Assembly (NCBI GenBank): GCA_017466695.1
Contig: JAFTTR010000033.1
Span: 27,685-91,684, forward strand
Direction: 5' to 3'
Length of the DNA stretch: 64,000 nucleotides
DNA from: Alphaproteobacteria bacterium
GTDB taxonomy: Bacteria > Pseudomonadota > Alphaproteobacteria > CAAHEQ01 > UBA3637
The notes beneath the pieces were generated by a model. The model did not search any database, was not told the DNA's origin, and worked only from the letters and a program-made list of their open reading frames with translations. Positions 27,544 through 36,545 of this stretch are shown piece after piece. Each line of letters starts with the position of its first letter. Positions within the stretch are counted from its first letter, which is position 1. A program made the translations under genes and the position numbers.

Positions 27544-28443
27544 ATGTTTACATTATTAATAGCTTTTATTGCACCGATGCTGCATGCCGCTTCAAATATT
27601 CTAGATGCGCGTGTTTCGAATTTTTTATTTAAAAGTAATTCAGCGACCATTTTTTATTTAGGGATTACAAATTTATTTGTATTGCCATTTTTGATTTTAT
27701 TGGGTGGTGTTGAAATTTTAACTGTATCTGTTCGTGTGTGGCCTATTCTATTTGTGGTTGCATTGTTTGAAATTTTGTATCAAATCCCTTATTTTAAGTC
27801 GTTAAAAAGGATTGACACTTCTGTTGTTGGAGCAATGTTTTCTTTGGGAAAGATTTTGCTCCCAATTTTTGCATATATCATTGTAGGTGAACAACTGCGT
27901 TTTTGGCAATATGTCGGTTTTTTTATTATTATTGCAGCAACCTTATTTTTGAATTTGAAAAAAGGAGTTTCAATTCAAATTAATTTTGCTTTTTATTTAA
28001 TGTTGATTGCTTCATTGATGATAACTCTTAATACTATTTTTTCAAAAAAAGCCTTATTGGAAATGAATTGGTTAAGTTTTAGTTTTTATTATATTGTATT
28101 GTCAGATGTTTTTTTGTTTTTAGCATTATTGCATCCTAAATTTTTTAAGAATATTAAAAAAGATTTTAAGGTATTTAAAAAGAATTTTTCACTTTTAATG
28201 TTGATGGAAATTGTGGATCGAGCAGCTGTTTTAACCGGTATCTATGCGCTTTCTTTATTGCCGGTTATGGTGAGGGCAGGGATCAGTTCTACAACACCGA
28301 TTTTTGTTTTGTTTTATAGTTTGGTTTTATATAAAATTTTTGGCAGTCAGTTTAAAGAAAATTTGAGTAAAGGAGAAATGATTAAAAAATTATTTTGTTT
28401 TTTCTTTATTATTGTGGGTGTTGTTCTAACTGTTTATGAATAA
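27544..28443 (+). CDS. EamA-family (drug/metabolite) transporter
   Basis: 299 residues with about ten transmembrane helices in two halves, the usual EamA (DMT) architecture and length. The first half contains LKRIDTSVVGAMFSLGKILLPI, the characteristic helix 3-4 region, followed by ALFEILYQIPYF-like elements around it. The substrate is unknown; DMT members export amino acids, sugars or drugs. It is separated from the upstream MFS gene by a possible promoter. Confidence 0.83.
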   Translation: MFTLLIAFIAPMLHAASNILDARVSNFLFKSNSATIFYLGITNLFVLPFLILLGGVEILTVSVRVWPILFVVALFEILYQIPYFKSLKRIDTSVVGAMFSLGKILLPIFAYIIVGEQLRFWQYVGFFIIIAATLFLNLKKGVSIQINFAFYLMLIASLMITLNTIFSKKALLEMNWLSFSFYYIVLSDVFLFLALLHPKFFKNIKKDFKVFKKNFSLLMLMEIVDRAAVLTGIYALSLLPVMVRAGISSTTPIFVLFYSLVLYKIFGSQFKENLSKGEMIKKLFCFFFIIVGVVLTVYE

Positions 28444-28499
28444 AAAAATGAATAAAAATAAAGAGAAATAAAAAAATATTAAAAAAATGAAAAAAAGAC

Positions 28500-28528
28500 T
28501 TGCTTTTTTATTATAAAATCTGTATAAA
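28500..28528 (+). promoter_or_regulatory. Promoter of tRNA-Val
   Basis: TTGCTT, 17-base spacer, TATAAA. Confidence 0.68.
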
Positions 28529-28544
28529 TAACTTTATCTTAGAT

Positions 28545-28621
28545 GGATGTGTAGCTCAGGTGGTTAGAGTATTACGTTGACATCGTAAGGGTCGCAAGTT
28601 CGAGTCTTGCCACATCCACCA
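28545..28621 (+). tRNA. tRNA-Val (anticodon GAC)
   Basis: 77-base cloverleaf. GGATGTG pairs with CACATCC, the anticodon loop TTGACAT lies between TTACG and CGTAA, the T-loop is TTCGAGT, and CCA is encoded. Confidence 0.96.
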
Positions 28622-28624
28622 TTT

Positions 28625-28653
28625 AAAACCTACCTTTTGGTAGGTTTTTTTAT
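28625..28653 (+). terminator. Terminator of tRNA-Val
   Basis: AAACCTACC and GGTAGGTTT with a TTTT loop and a T run; convergent with ruvX. Confidence 0.85.
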
Positions 28654-28687
28654 TGTTTAAAAAAGAAGTTTTTCTGAAATGAAAAAG

Positions 28688-29161
28688 TTATTTTAACTCA
28701 TCAAGTGCTTTTTGCAAAATGCGTGCTGCTGCATAGGCGTCTAGAACTTTTTTTTGTTTTGATTCACGCATGCAGCGACCTGTTAAATATTCAGTTGCAA
28801 ATTTTGACGTGTAGCGTTCATCAATTAAAAAAACTGGAAGGTTGTATTTTTCACTCACCCGATCAGAAAATAATCGAACATGATGTGCTATTTCACCTTC
28901 TTGGTTATCGGTTTGAAGTGGGAGCCCAATTACAATAGCTTTTACCTCTTTTGCTGGAATGATATCATCTAATTCTTTTAATTGGTGAATAATTTTAAAT
29001 GGTTCAGCAACTTGACCTGATTTATCTGATAAGGCAAGTCCGATTCTTTTCATACCATAATCTATTCCCAAAATAATGCCTGTTTTGGGAAAAATATTTT
29101 TACCTTCACTGAATAAAAAAACTTGTTTTTTTGTTTGTTTTTCGCTAGTATTACTCATCAC
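28688..29161 (-). CDS. ruvX: YqgF/RuvX, putative pre-16S rRNA nuclease / Holliday junction resolvase family
   Basis: 157 residues with the RNase H-like start GIDYGMKRIGLALSD (about 32-46), the central VIGLPLQTDNQEG motif and DERYTS, all diagnostic of YqgF. In E. coli the protein matures 16S rRNA ends. The N-terminus carries about 25 extra polar residues. It diverges from rpiB. Confidence 0.93.
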   Translation of the reverse strand: MMSNTSEKQTKKQVFLFSEGKNIFPKTGIILGIDYGMKRIGLALSDKSGQVAEPFKIIHQLKELDDIIPAKEVKAIVIGLPLQTDNQEGEIAHHVRLFSDRVSEKYNLPVFLIDERYTSKFATEYLTGRCMRESKQKKVLDAYAAARILQKALDELK

Positions 29162-29188
29162 TATTCTTATATGAGGAAATGCTTAAAT

Positions 29189-29647
29189 ATGCAAGTAAAA
29201 AAAATTGTTATGGCATCAGATCATGCAGCTTGTGAGTTAAAATCTTATTTGAAAGAGTCTCTAACTTTACAAGGTTATGAAATTGTTGATTATGGGACTG
29301 ATAGCGAAACACAATCTGTGGATTATCCAGATAAGGCTTATCTTTTGGCTAAGTCATTGAAAAAAGAAGAAGCTGATATTGGAATTTTGCTGTGTGGTTC
29401 TGGAATAGGAATGAGTATTGCTGTTAATCGATATAATCACATTCGGGCTGCTCTTGTTCATTCAATTGAGTATGCTAAACTTGCACGTCAGCATAATAAT
29501 GCGAATGTTTTGGTGCTTGGTGGGCGTTTTTTGAAACCCCAAGAAGCGCTTGAAATAACAAATACTTTTTTAACAACAGATTTTGAAGGGGATCGACACG
29601 CACGCCGAGTCGCAAAATTAGGAGATATGCCACATGACTTTGAATAA
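29189..29647 (+). CDS. rpiB: Ribose-5-phosphate isomerase B
   Basis: Interconverts ribose 5-phosphate and ribulose 5-phosphate in the pentose phosphate pathway. The 152 residues start [15 protein letters not shown] chose ATG 29189 as the conserved family start; GAGGAA lies 10 bases upstream, and the ORF running back to 29123 overlaps ruvX and has no family similarity there. The active-site stretch [16 protein letters not shown] and the C-terminal ARRVAKL are present. It overlaps glyA by 14 bases. Confidence 0.94.
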   Translation: MQVKKIVMASDHAACELKSYLKESLTLQGYEIVDYGTDSETQSVDYPDKAYLLAKSLKKEEADIGILLCGSGIGMSIAVNRYNHIRAALVHSIEYAKLARQHNNANVLVLGGRFLKPQEALEITNTFLTTDFEGDRHARRVAKLGDMPHDFE

Positions 29648-30926
29648 TTCATACTTATATTTTCATAAACCATTAGATCAAACAGATCCAATTTTGTCAC
29701 GTATGATTACAAAAGAGTTGTGGCGTCAGCAGGATCATATTGAATTAATCGCTTCTGAAAATATTGTGTCAAAAGCTGTATTAGAAGCAGCAGGAAGTGT
29801 CTTAACAAACAAATATGCAGAAGGATACGCAGCAAAAAGATATTATCATGGTTGTGAATGTGTTGACGAAGTTGAACTTCTTGCTATTGAAAGAGCAAAA
29901 AAACTTTTCAATGCTGGTTATGTGAATGTTCAACCTCATTCTGGTTCGCAAGCAAATTCAGCTGTTTATTTGGCTTTATTAGAGCCACAAGATACAATTT
30001 TGGGTATGGGATTAGATGCAGGTGGTCATTTGACACATGGGTATAGGGCTTCTTCATCTGGTAAGTACTATAAAAGCATCTCTTACGGTGTTGATTCAAA
30101 TGGGTACATTGATTATGACGCAGTTGAAAGTTTGGCTATAGCCAATAAACCAAAATTAATTATCGCAGGGGGCTCTGCTTATCCAAGACAAATTAATTAT
30201 GAAAAGTTTCGTTTAATTGCTGATAAAGTAGGGGCATATTTAATGATAGATATGGCTCACTTTGCAGGTCTTGTTGCAGGAGGTGTTCTTGAAAATCCAC
30301 TTAAATATGCAGATGTTGTGACAACAACAACACATAAAACGTTAAGAGGGCCTCGTGGAGGGATGATTTTAACAAATAATAAAGAGATTGCAAAAAAAAT
30401 AAATTCAGCTGTTTTCCCTGGTCTTCAAGGGGGCCCGTTGATGCATATTATTGCAGCAAAAGCCGTTGCATTTGGTGAAGATTTACAAGATTCTTTCAAA
30501 GAATATGCTAAAAATGTGGTTAATAATGCTGGTGTTTTGGCAAAAACGTTAAAGTCAAAAGGTTATGATTTGGTCTCAGGTGGAACTGATACACATTTAA
30601 TTTTATTAGATTTACGCTCAAAAGGGTTAACAGGGGCTGCTTCTTGTGATGCGTTGGCAGAAGCTGGAATTATTTGTAATAAGAACAGTGTGCCAAACGA
30701 TCCAGAAAAACCAACTGTAACATCAGGTTTGCGTGTTGGGACACCAGCTGGAACAACAAGAGGTTTTGGCGCCAAAGAATTTGAAGAAATTGGCTTAATG
30801 ATTGTTGAAATTTTGGATGCTCTTGTTTTGGGAGAAGAAGAAACTCGAAAAGCTATTGCATCAGTACGTCAAAAAGTGCAAGAAATGTGTCTTAAATTTC
30901 CAATCTATGATACAGCAAAGGTGTAA
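29634..30926 (+). CDS. glyA: Serine hydroxymethyltransferase
   Basis: PLP enzyme converting serine and tetrahydrofolate to glycine and methylene-tetrahydrofolate. The 430 residues contain the PLP lysine in [14 protein letters not shown] (Lys about 235), the N-terminal [10 protein letters not shown] and [18 protein letters not shown]. The rpiB-glyA-nrdR-nusB order is a well-known alphaproteobacterial arrangement. Confidence 0.97.
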   Translation: MTLNNSYLYFHKPLDQTDPILSRMITKELWRQQDHIELIASENIVSKAVLEAAGSVLTNKYAEGYAAKRYYHGCECVDEVELLAIERAKKLFNAGYVNVQPHSGSQANSAVYLALLEPQDTILGMGLDAGGHLTHGYRASSSGKYYKSISYGVDSNGYIDYDAVESLAIANKPKLIIAGGSAYPRQINYEKFRLIADKVGAYLMIDMAHFAGLVAGGVLENPLKYADVVTTTTHKTLRGPRGGMILTNNKEIAKKINSAVFPGLQGGPLMHIIAAKAVAFGEDLQDSFKEYAKNVVNNAGVLAKTLKSKGYDLVSGGTDTHLILLDLRSKGLTGAASCDALAEAGIICNKNSVPNDPEKPTVTSGLRVGTPAGTTRGFGAKEFEEIGLMIVEILDALVLGEEETRKAIASVRQKVQEMCLKFPIYDTAKV

Positions 30927-30929
30927 TAT

Positions 30930-31388
30930 ATGAAGTGTCCTTTTTGTGGAAAAGCAGCTAGTCAGGTTAAGGATTCACGTCCCAGTGAAGATGGGACGTC
31001 AATTAGACGGCGTAGATGCTGCCCAGAATGTGGTGGGCGTTTTACAACCTTTGAATATATTCAAAGTCAAGATCTTGTGGTTGTGAAAAAAAATGATGTT
31101 CGAGTTCCTTTTGAACGTGAAAAATTGTATCGCTCCATTCATTTGGCGCTTAGAAAACGCGAGATTGATGAAGAGCGCATGGACCAATTGGTGGCACAAA
31201 TTATTCAATCATTGGAAGAAAAAGGGGTAATTGAAATTCGTTCAAGTGAAATTGGTGAACTGGTGATGAATACGCTTTTAAAAATTGATAAAGTGGCATA
31301 TGTTAGATATGCATCTGTGTATAAAAATTTTACATCTATGGAAGATTTTAAAGAATTTGCAGCAAAATTAATGGAAGGCAACGAATGA
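30930..31388 (+). CDS. nrdR: Transcriptional repressor NrdR
   Basis: ATP/dATP-sensing repressor of ribonucleotide reductase genes. The 152 residues carry a zinc ribbon (CPFCGKAAS ... RRRCCPECGGRF) followed by an ATP-cone domain (VVKKNDVRVPFEREKLYRSI). It starts 3 bases after glyA and overlaps nusB by 4 bases. No ribonucleotide reductase gene is in the window. Confidence 0.96.
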   Translation: MKCPFCGKAASQVKDSRPSEDGTSIRRRRCCPECGGRFTTFEYIQSQDLVVVKKNDVRVPFEREKLYRSIHLALRKREIDEERMDQLVAQIIQSLEEKGVIEIRSSEIGELVMNTLLKIDKVAYVRYASVYKNFTSMEDFKEFAAKLMEGNE

Positions 31389-31864
31389 CAAATATAAATC
31401 CAAATCAAAAATTTACAAATGCACGTTTAATGGCTGTACAAGCTTGCTATGCAAAAGAAATGAATGATGAAAGATGGGAAAAAATCACATCAAAATTTTT
31501 GCTGGGTGAAATTGGTGGTCAAGTTATTGAAGATGGTGTAGCAGGGCGTGAAAAATATATTGATTTGCAACCAGCTGATGCAGCATTGTTTACAAAACTT
31601 GTTAAAGAATATCAAGAAAAAGAAGATGTGATTAATGATATTATCCGCACAAATTTAGGTGAAAAATTAGATTATGAAAGAATGGAAGTTTTGCTTAAAT
31701 GTGTTTTAAGGATGGGTATAGCAGAATTTTATGCAAATCCAGATTTAGCAAGCGCTATCATTGTAAATGAATATGTTGATATGACACGAGCATTTTTCAG
31801 TGGGGTTGAGGCAAAAATCGTCAACGCATTACTCGATAGATTTGCTAAGGTAATTCGTGATTAA
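31385..31864 (+). CDS. nusB: Transcription antitermination factor NusB
   Basis: All-helical RNA-binding protein that joins NusE/S10 at boxA of rRNA operons. 159 residues; ARLMAVQACYAKEM at the N-terminus and the C-terminal IVNEYVDMTRAFFSG...VNALLDRFAK match the family. It is the last gene of the rpiB cluster, followed by a terminator. Confidence 0.93.
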   Translation: MTNINPNQKFTNARLMAVQACYAKEMNDERWEKITSKFLLGEIGGQVIEDGVAGREKYIDLQPADAALFTKLVKEYQEKEDVINDIIRTNLGEKLDYERMEVLLKCVLRMGIAEFYANPDLASAIIVNEYVDMTRAFFSGVEAKIVNALLDRFAKVIRD

Positions 31865-31881
31865 AAAAGTTTATAAATTGA

Positions 31882-31910
31882 TTGACAAAACAAAAATAAA
31901 GAGCTATTAT
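31882..31910 (+). promoter_or_regulatory. Promoter whose -10 lies in the loop of the nusB terminator
   Basis: TTGACA, 17-base spacer, TATTAT. The -10 is exactly the start of the hairpin loop of the terminator at 31894-31928, and transcription would begin in its 3' arm. Confidence 0.72.
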
Positions 31911-31928
31911 GACGGCTCTTTATTTTTT
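31894..31928 (+). terminator. Terminator of nusB
   Basis: AAATAAAGAGC and GCTCTTTATTT form an 11-bp stem with a 10-base loop and a T run. Confidence 0.85.
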
Positions 31929-31945
31929 TTGTATAAGTTTGATAA

Positions 31946-32599
31946 ATGAATGAATGTGTAGAAACAGATAGGTTGATTTTGCATCGCCATATTTTTGAAA
32001 ATGGCACTGTTTTTGCACAAATGGAGAAAAAACAATCTCAGTCTTCTCCTCAAGCTTTGGTTGATTTGTTAAAAAACAATCAAAATGTATTAAAAGGTAT
32101 TTTTGGTTGGTGGCTTGATGTTGCGTCTGCTTATTCTGCAGGGTTGCATATTCATGAAGATTCACGAGCTTGGCGACATAAGGAACAGTTGCAATATTAT
32201 GTGTATGAAAAGAATACTCAAAAATGTATTGGAATTTTTTGTGCTATTATCAAAAAAAATGAAGCATATGTTTTGGCTTGGCTTTCTTCAAGTAGCCAAG
32301 GGAAGGGATATGCACGAGAGATTGCGAAAGTTTTTGATAAGGAACTTTTTGAAACACTGAATATTGATAAAGTGAGATATGAGTGTTTTAATTTAAACCC
32401 TCATAAAAGCAATGTGAGATCTTTTTTGAGCGCTTCTAGTTATAAAGAAGAAAAAACAACAGAACGAAGCACTATTTGGTGCAAAACAAAGGTCGATTAT
32501 TATTCTAAAATAGGGATTAAGCCATTATTGATTAAATCAAAAAATATGGGTTTGTCTTTTTTTCAGCGGCTTAAAAATATGTTTGGTTACGAAAGATAA
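31946..32599 (+). CDS. GNAT-family N-acetyltransferase (RimJ/RimL-like)
   Basis: 217 residues with the typical start ETDRLILHRHIFEN and the acetyl-CoA loop region (SSSSQGKGYAREIAKVFDKE, the Q/RxxGxG/A equivalent QGKGYA). RimJ/RimL-type enzymes acetylate N-termini of ribosomal proteins or small amines; the substrate is unknown. It extends about 40 residues past the GNAT core with a basic tail. No ribosome site is visible; the promoter predicted just upstream gives a short leader. Confidence 0.75.
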   Translation: MNECVETDRLILHRHIFENGTVFAQMEKKQSQSSPQALVDLLKNNQNVLKGIFGWWLDVASAYSAGLHIHEDSRAWRHKEQLQYYVYEKNTQKCIGIFCAIIKKNEAYVLAWLSSSSQGKGYAREIAKVFDKELFETLNIDKVRYECFNLNPHKSNVRSFLSASSYKEEKTTERSTIWCKTKVDYYSKIGIKPLLIKSKNMGLSFFQRLKNMFGYER

Positions 32600-32603
32600 A
32601 TAA

Positions 32604-32638
32604 AACCCCTCACTTATCACCAATAAGGGAGGGGTTTT
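32604..32638. terminator. Bidirectional terminator
   Basis: AAACCCCTC and GAGGGGTTT with additional interior pairing around ACTTAT/ATAAGG, between convergent genes. Confidence 0.82.
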
Positions 32639-32645
32639 TGAAAAA

Positions 32646-33434
32646 TTAAGCTTCTTTTTTGTTATAAATATAGCCATAAATTGCACCGATGAATAAGGCT
32701 CCACCGATAATATTTCCAATTGTTGCTGGAATGAGATTGTCAACAATAAATTGACTCCAAGTGATATCAGCCCCTAAGTAAATGGCTGTTGGAATGAAGA
32801 ACATATTTGCAATTGAGTGTTCGTATCCGAGTGTAACAAAAATCATCACTGGAACCCATATACCAAGTGCTTTTCCAATAACGTCTTTTCCTGCATATCC
32901 CATCCATGTCCCAAGGCAAACAAGTGCGTTGGCTCCAATAGCTTTTATGATAACAGTGTCCCATGGATATTTAAGTTTTCCATAAGCGAGAGTTTTTAAA
33001 TAATCAACGTAGGGAGCGCCACTGATAATGCCTGTTTTATATGACATAAAATAAGCGATTAATTGGGTGCCGATAAAGTTAAATGCGTAGGCAAAAATCC
33101 AAACTTTGAGTAAAGTTAAAATAGATGTCTTTTTTTGCATGGTTGAAAGTGTCATGCCAGCACAATCACTGGTGAATAAATCAGCTCCAGCAATGCAAAC
33201 CATAATCAATCCAACAGGAAAAAGGGCGCCTGCGAAAAATTTAACAAGTCCAGGATTTAATTCTTGAGTAACTGGCATTCCCCCAGCGACAACAATAGTG
33301 AGTAATCCACCAAGGGCAATAAAAGCACCACCTAAGATGGCAAAAAGCATGAATTTTAAGAAAGGCATATCGGCCTTTGATTTAGATGCATCTGCAAATA
33401 ATTTTGCAATTTCTGCTGGTTGATAATATGACAT
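32646..33434 (-). CDS. Formate/nitrite transporter family channel (FocA/NirC-like)
   Basis: Pentameric inner-membrane channel for small monovalent anions. 262 residues, about six helices. The two family signatures are present: GADLFTSDCAGM (about 84) and WMGYAGKDVIGK with GYEHSIANMFFIPTA (about 204-218), which carries the pore histidine. The exact anion cannot be told. Formate handling fits a fermentative or anaerobic lifestyle. No pyruvate formate-lyase or nitrite reductase gene is in the window. Confidence 0.9.
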   Translation of the reverse strand: MSYYQPAEIAKLFADASKSKADMPFLKFMLFAILGGAFIALGGLLTIVVAGGMPVTQELNPGLVKFFAGALFPVGLIMVCIAGADLFTSDCAGMTLSTMQKKTSILTLLKVWIFAYAFNFIGTQLIAYFMSYKTGIISGAPYVDYLKTLAYGKLKYPWDTVIIKAIGANALVCLGTWMGYAGKDVIGKALGIWVPVMIFVTLGYEHSIANMFFIPTAIYLGADITWSQFIVDNLIPATIGNIIGGALFIGAIYGYIYNKKEA

Positions 33435-33508
33435 TTTTTTCTCCTAAAAAATAAATAAGTATGCCCCTTTTATTCCTTTTTGCTACAAAAATCAAGTAAA
33501 AAGGTTTT

Positions 33509-34531
33509 TTATTTTGTTTTTTGATAATTTAGCTTTTTTAAATAGTTATCAATAGGGGATTTTTGCCCTTTTATTTTAAGGTTAAGGCAAGAAATGGGTA
33601 TGTGCGTAATCGTTTTATAATAAGAGTTAATGAAAGAGATTTTTTCTAATTCTTGTTGAAGTAAAGGGTTGTTTAAATTTTGATATGCCTCATCAACAAC
33701 ATAATCGAAGCGCCACTTTGTTGCATAATTATTTATAGAAGAAATATCAAACTCTTTTAATGTATTTGGAACAAAATTATTTAAAATTTGCCTGCGATGT
33801 TTCTTGTTATGTGTTAAAAGGCATTTCATTAAAATGCCAATAGTTTCTTCTTCTGCATAACAAATGGCTTCTCGTTTAGATTGAAACAGGTGCTTGTTTA
33901 AGTTATATCTTTTTGAAATGATTTTATCAACAAAAGAAAGATTTTTTTCAGCTGTGTAAAAAGAATATGTTTTTGCCATAAAATAATTAAGACGAGCTGC
34001 AATAATAAAATCAACACCTTTTGCATAGGCTTCTGTCATTTTATGCATAATGGGAAGAAGGTCGTTGAAATTAAATAGACCATCATAACCTTGTTTTAAA
34101 TGTAGATATTCATGAATAAAGGTTGCTGTTTTAAAATCAGGGGTTAAAAGAATGGTATTTTTTTTGTCTTTTGATGTTGGTTTTTCTTTTATTTTTCCAA
34201 GTGATGTAAGATTTTTATCTATCTGGATATCAGCTGGAATCACTTTGTTTTTAAATAATTTAGCCACAAAGGGAGATAAATAAGATATAATGAGAATATC
34301 TTGTAAAACTTTTTCTTTTTTTTGATATAAAAGATTTGAAAAATCAATTTGTGTAACAATTTGTTTTAAATCATCTATTGTGAGATTATTTGTTGGATGT
34401 GTTTTATTTTCATTGTCTTTGAAGTAAATAAGATTTTTAAGCAATGATAGAGGTACGCTTGTTTTTTGACATAGGAAAGGCCTGTCATTCTCATGTTTGT
34501 TAAATAATGCATCATAAAAAGTATTAAACAT
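33509..34531 (-). CDS. Predicted HEXXH zinc metallopeptidase, paralogue 2 (340 aa)
   Basis: The motif FIHEYLHLKQ (HEYLH at 140-144) followed after 27 residues by Glu167 in MTEAYAKG has the spacing of a gluzincin: two His ligands, a catalytic Glu and a third Glu ligand. It is a paralogue of the upstream 418-residue protein, sharing VLQDILIISYLSPFVAKLFK, HLKQxxDG, and IGILMKCLL, but it lacks that protein's N-terminal membrane segments. It may belong to, or be related to, a putative metallopeptidase family (DUF6782-like) seen in gut alphaproteobacteria; that link is from memory. The gene is 9 bases behind its paralogue, so both are likely one transcript. Confidence 0.68.
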   Translation of the reverse strand: MFNTFYDALFNKHENDRPFLCQKTSVPLSLLKNLIYFKDNENKTHPTNNLTIDDLKQIVTQIDFSNLLYQKKEKVLQDILIISYLSPFVAKLFKNKVIPADIQIDKNLTSLGKIKEKPTSKDKKNTILLTPDFKTATFIHEYLHLKQGYDGLFNFNDLLPIMHKMTEAYAKGVDFIIAARLNYFMAKTYSFYTAEKNLSFVDKIISKRYNLNKHLFQSKREAICYAEEETIGILMKCLLTHNKKHRRQILNNFVPNTLKEFDISSINNYATKWRFDYVVDEAYQNLNNPLLQQELEKISFINSYYKTITHIPISCLNLKIKGQKSPIDNYLKKLNYQKTK

Positions 34532-34540
34532 TAAAAAAAA

Positions 34541-35797
34541 TTAGTCCTTCCCATGTAAATGTTGGGTAAATTGAAAGAGTGCTGTTGGTTTTTGTTTTGA
34601 AATTTTGATACTTCTTATATCTTGCGGAATGCCTGTTTCAGCTGTAAAATAAGCATTAAAATCTGGTATCATGTTAACTTCATGTTGGATAATGCTGGGT
34701 GTGTGTTTCAGAATTGAAAGTAGTTCGTTTTCACGCTTCAATACATCTTCATTAATATAATTTTTTCTCCAATTGAGACAGTATGTGTTAAAATTTAGTT
34801 TGTCTGTTTTGGAAGAAAAAGAACCACATGTTGTAACAAAAATTTCTTCACGCAGTTTTTTATCACTTTCTAAAAGGCATTTCATCAAAATCCCAATACT
34901 CATTTCTTCGGTTTTCCCTTTGAGTTCACGCTCGCTTAGTAAGGGGTGTTGTTTTTTTGCTTTTTGTAATTGACTTGTGTAAAGTGTTTTTTCCCAGTTG
35001 CTGAGCCAACTGTCTGACGGATTACGTTTTTGGCACTCTGTTGTGATTTCATAATTTAAAATATAATTTAAACCTTGTGCTTGTGCCTCATTTATCAAAT
35101 GTAAATAGTGGTTTAAATTTTTTAAACAATAAGAGCCATCTTGAGCTTGTTTGAGGTGAAATATTTCATGTGTCGCAACTAAAGGGTTATCAAAATTTTG
35201 AAGAATAATTTTCCCTTCAACATCAATTTCAGGGGCAAAATCTGAAATTCCCGCACAATATAAATTTTTATCAATAAAAAGAGTTGCTGCTCGAATTTTA
35301 CTTTTAAGAAGCTTGGCAACAAATGGACTAGAGTAAGAGGTAATAATTAAATCTTGAAGGATAAATTGTTGTTCTGATTTTTTAAGATGTGAAAAATCAA
35401 TATAAGTTGTGAGATTTTTGATGTCATTTTCAGTCAAAGGATCATAAATAGAAGGGGTATTTTGGGGAGGATGTTTAACATAACAAAGCTGTTGCAAGAC
35501 ATCAGGAGAAACACTTATTTCTCTTAGTTTGTTTGGAAATAATTCGTTTAATAATTTAAATGCTTTTCGAGTGATAAAAATCCACAACCCTGTTGTTATT
35601 AAAGGGGATAAGATATTAAAAAGAGACTGTTTTTTTTGAGTTTGTTGCTTTTTATCAAAAAATTCAATTGAATTATTTAAAAGAATAGTGCCTTGATAAA
35701 CTGAAAAAGCAAGAGATGCTAAATAACATAAGAAAAAGATTTTTCTTTTCTTATGGGTGTTTTTTTGAAGCCGGTTTTGTAAAATAGAAGCACTCAT
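34541..35797 (-). CDS. Predicted membrane-anchored HEXXH zinc metallopeptidase, paralogue 1 (418 aa)
   Basis: Two hydrophobic segments (about 20-41 and 58-77) precede the soluble part. ATHEIFHLKQ (HEIFH at 210-214) and Glu237 in NEAQAQG repeat the 27-residue spacing seen in the downstream paralogue. The rest of the domain is helical, with shared ILQDLIITSYSSPFVAKLLK and IGILMKCLL blocks. The target is unknown. The predicted promoter upstream is embedded in a 12-bp perfect inverted repeat. An AAGGAG at the promoter is too far (about 25 bases) to serve the ATG, so the start could differ slightly. Confidence 0.7.
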   Translation of the reverse strand: MSASILQNRLQKNTHKKRKIFFLCYLASLAFSVYQGTILLNNSIEFFDKKQQTQKKQSLFNILSPLITTGLWIFITRKAFKLLNELFPNKLREISVSPDVLQQLCYVKHPPQNTPSIYDPLTENDIKNLTTYIDFSHLKKSEQQFILQDLIITSYSSPFVAKLLKSKIRAATLFIDKNLYCAGISDFAPEIDVEGKIILQNFDNPLVATHEIFHLKQAQDGSYCLKNLNHYLHLINEAQAQGLNYILNYEITTECQKRNPSDSWLSNWEKTLYTSQLQKAKKQHPLLSERELKGKTEEMSIGILMKCLLESDKKLREEIFVTTCGSFSSKTDKLNFNTYCLNWRKNYINEDVLKRENELLSILKHTPSIIQHEVNMIPDFNAYFTAETGIPQDIRSIKISKQKPTALFQFTQHLHGKD

Positions 35798-35814
35798 TTT
35801 TGACGATAAAAAAA

Positions 35815-35849
35815 TATGTTAAACTCCTTGGGGAAAAGAGTTTAACATA
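35815..35849. promoter_or_regulatory. 12-bp inverted repeat over the metallopeptidase promoter
   Basis: TATGTTAAACTC and GAGTTTAACATA, 11 bases apart. One arm contains the -10 box and the other lies past the expected start, so it is likely a DNA operator. Confidence 0.6.
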
Positions 35850-35867
35850 AAACTAGATTTTTGTCAA
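35839..35867 (-). promoter_or_regulatory. Promoter of the metallopeptidase pair
   Basis: Minus strand TTGACA, 17-base spacer, TAAACT. Confidence 0.65.
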
Positions 35868-35874
35868 AAATTAT

Positions 35875-36486
35875 TTACATGCCAGATGTTTTTGCAATTA
35901 AAATTGTAACATTTGTGATGAAAAGTTTGGCAGCCATAGCAAGCAAAATAATCCCAAAGAATTTTTGAAGCATATATATGACGCTTTTACCTAAAAGAGC
36001 TTCTATTTTTTCAACAAATCGAAGGACAAAATAGATAACAACAACGTTTGCAATCATGGCAAAAAACATATTGATATCACTATATTGGGATCGAATAGAT
36101 AAAAGGGTGGTTAAAACACCGGCACCTGTTAATAAAGGAAAAACAGTTGGAATAAATGTGGCGTCTTTGGAGCTTGAAGGGCCACCAGATTTGAAGATTT
36201 CAACATCAAGAATCATTTCTAACCCAATTAAAAACACAACCAATGACCCGGCAATAGCAAAGGAGGAAATATCAAGATGGAAGAGGGATAAAAAGGCTTC
36301 TCCAATGTAGAAAAAACCAAACAGCATAATGATGGAAAGAAATGTTGCTTTGTTTGTATTGATATAGCTTCCTCTTCTTTTTGTTGAAAGGATTGTTGGA
36401 ATAGCCCCAATACAGTCAATAGCTGCGAAAATAACCAAAAAGGCACTTAAAAATTGTTGAAAATCAAAAGATGTAATAAAAGACAT
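35875..36486 (-). CDS. MarC family integral membrane protein
   Basis: 203 residues with six hydrophobic segments and the family's length. The start FLSAFLVIFAAIDCIGAIPTIL and the FPLLTGAGVLTTLLS loop (TGPGAI equivalent) are characteristic of MarC/UPF0056. The E. coli name relates to multiple antibiotic resistance, but a role there has been disputed; function unknown. It has its own promoter. Confidence 0.87.
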   Translation of the reverse strand: MSFITSFDFQQFLSAFLVIFAAIDCIGAIPTILSTKRRGSYINTNKATFLSIIMLFGFFYIGEAFLSLFHLDISSFAIAGSLVVFLIGLEMILDVEIFKSGGPSSSKDATFIPTVFPLLTGAGVLTTLLSIRSQYSDINMFFAMIANVVVIYFVLRFVEKIEALLGKSVIYMLQKFFGIILLAMAAKLFITNVTILIAKTSGM

Positions 36487-36510
36487 TTAGCCTCCATATT
36501 CTAGAATGTC

Positions 36511-36539
36511 AAAATATGATAACTTTGAAAAATTGTCAA
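36511..36539 (-). promoter_or_regulatory. Promoter of the marC-like gene
   Basis: Minus strand TTGACA, 17-base spacer, TATTTT. Confidence 0.55.
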
Positions 36540-36545
36540 CAACAA

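Noticed and set aside
29123..29188. Longer N-terminus for rpiB
   Set aside because: It overlaps the divergent ruvX gene, and the added residues do not resemble RpiB.
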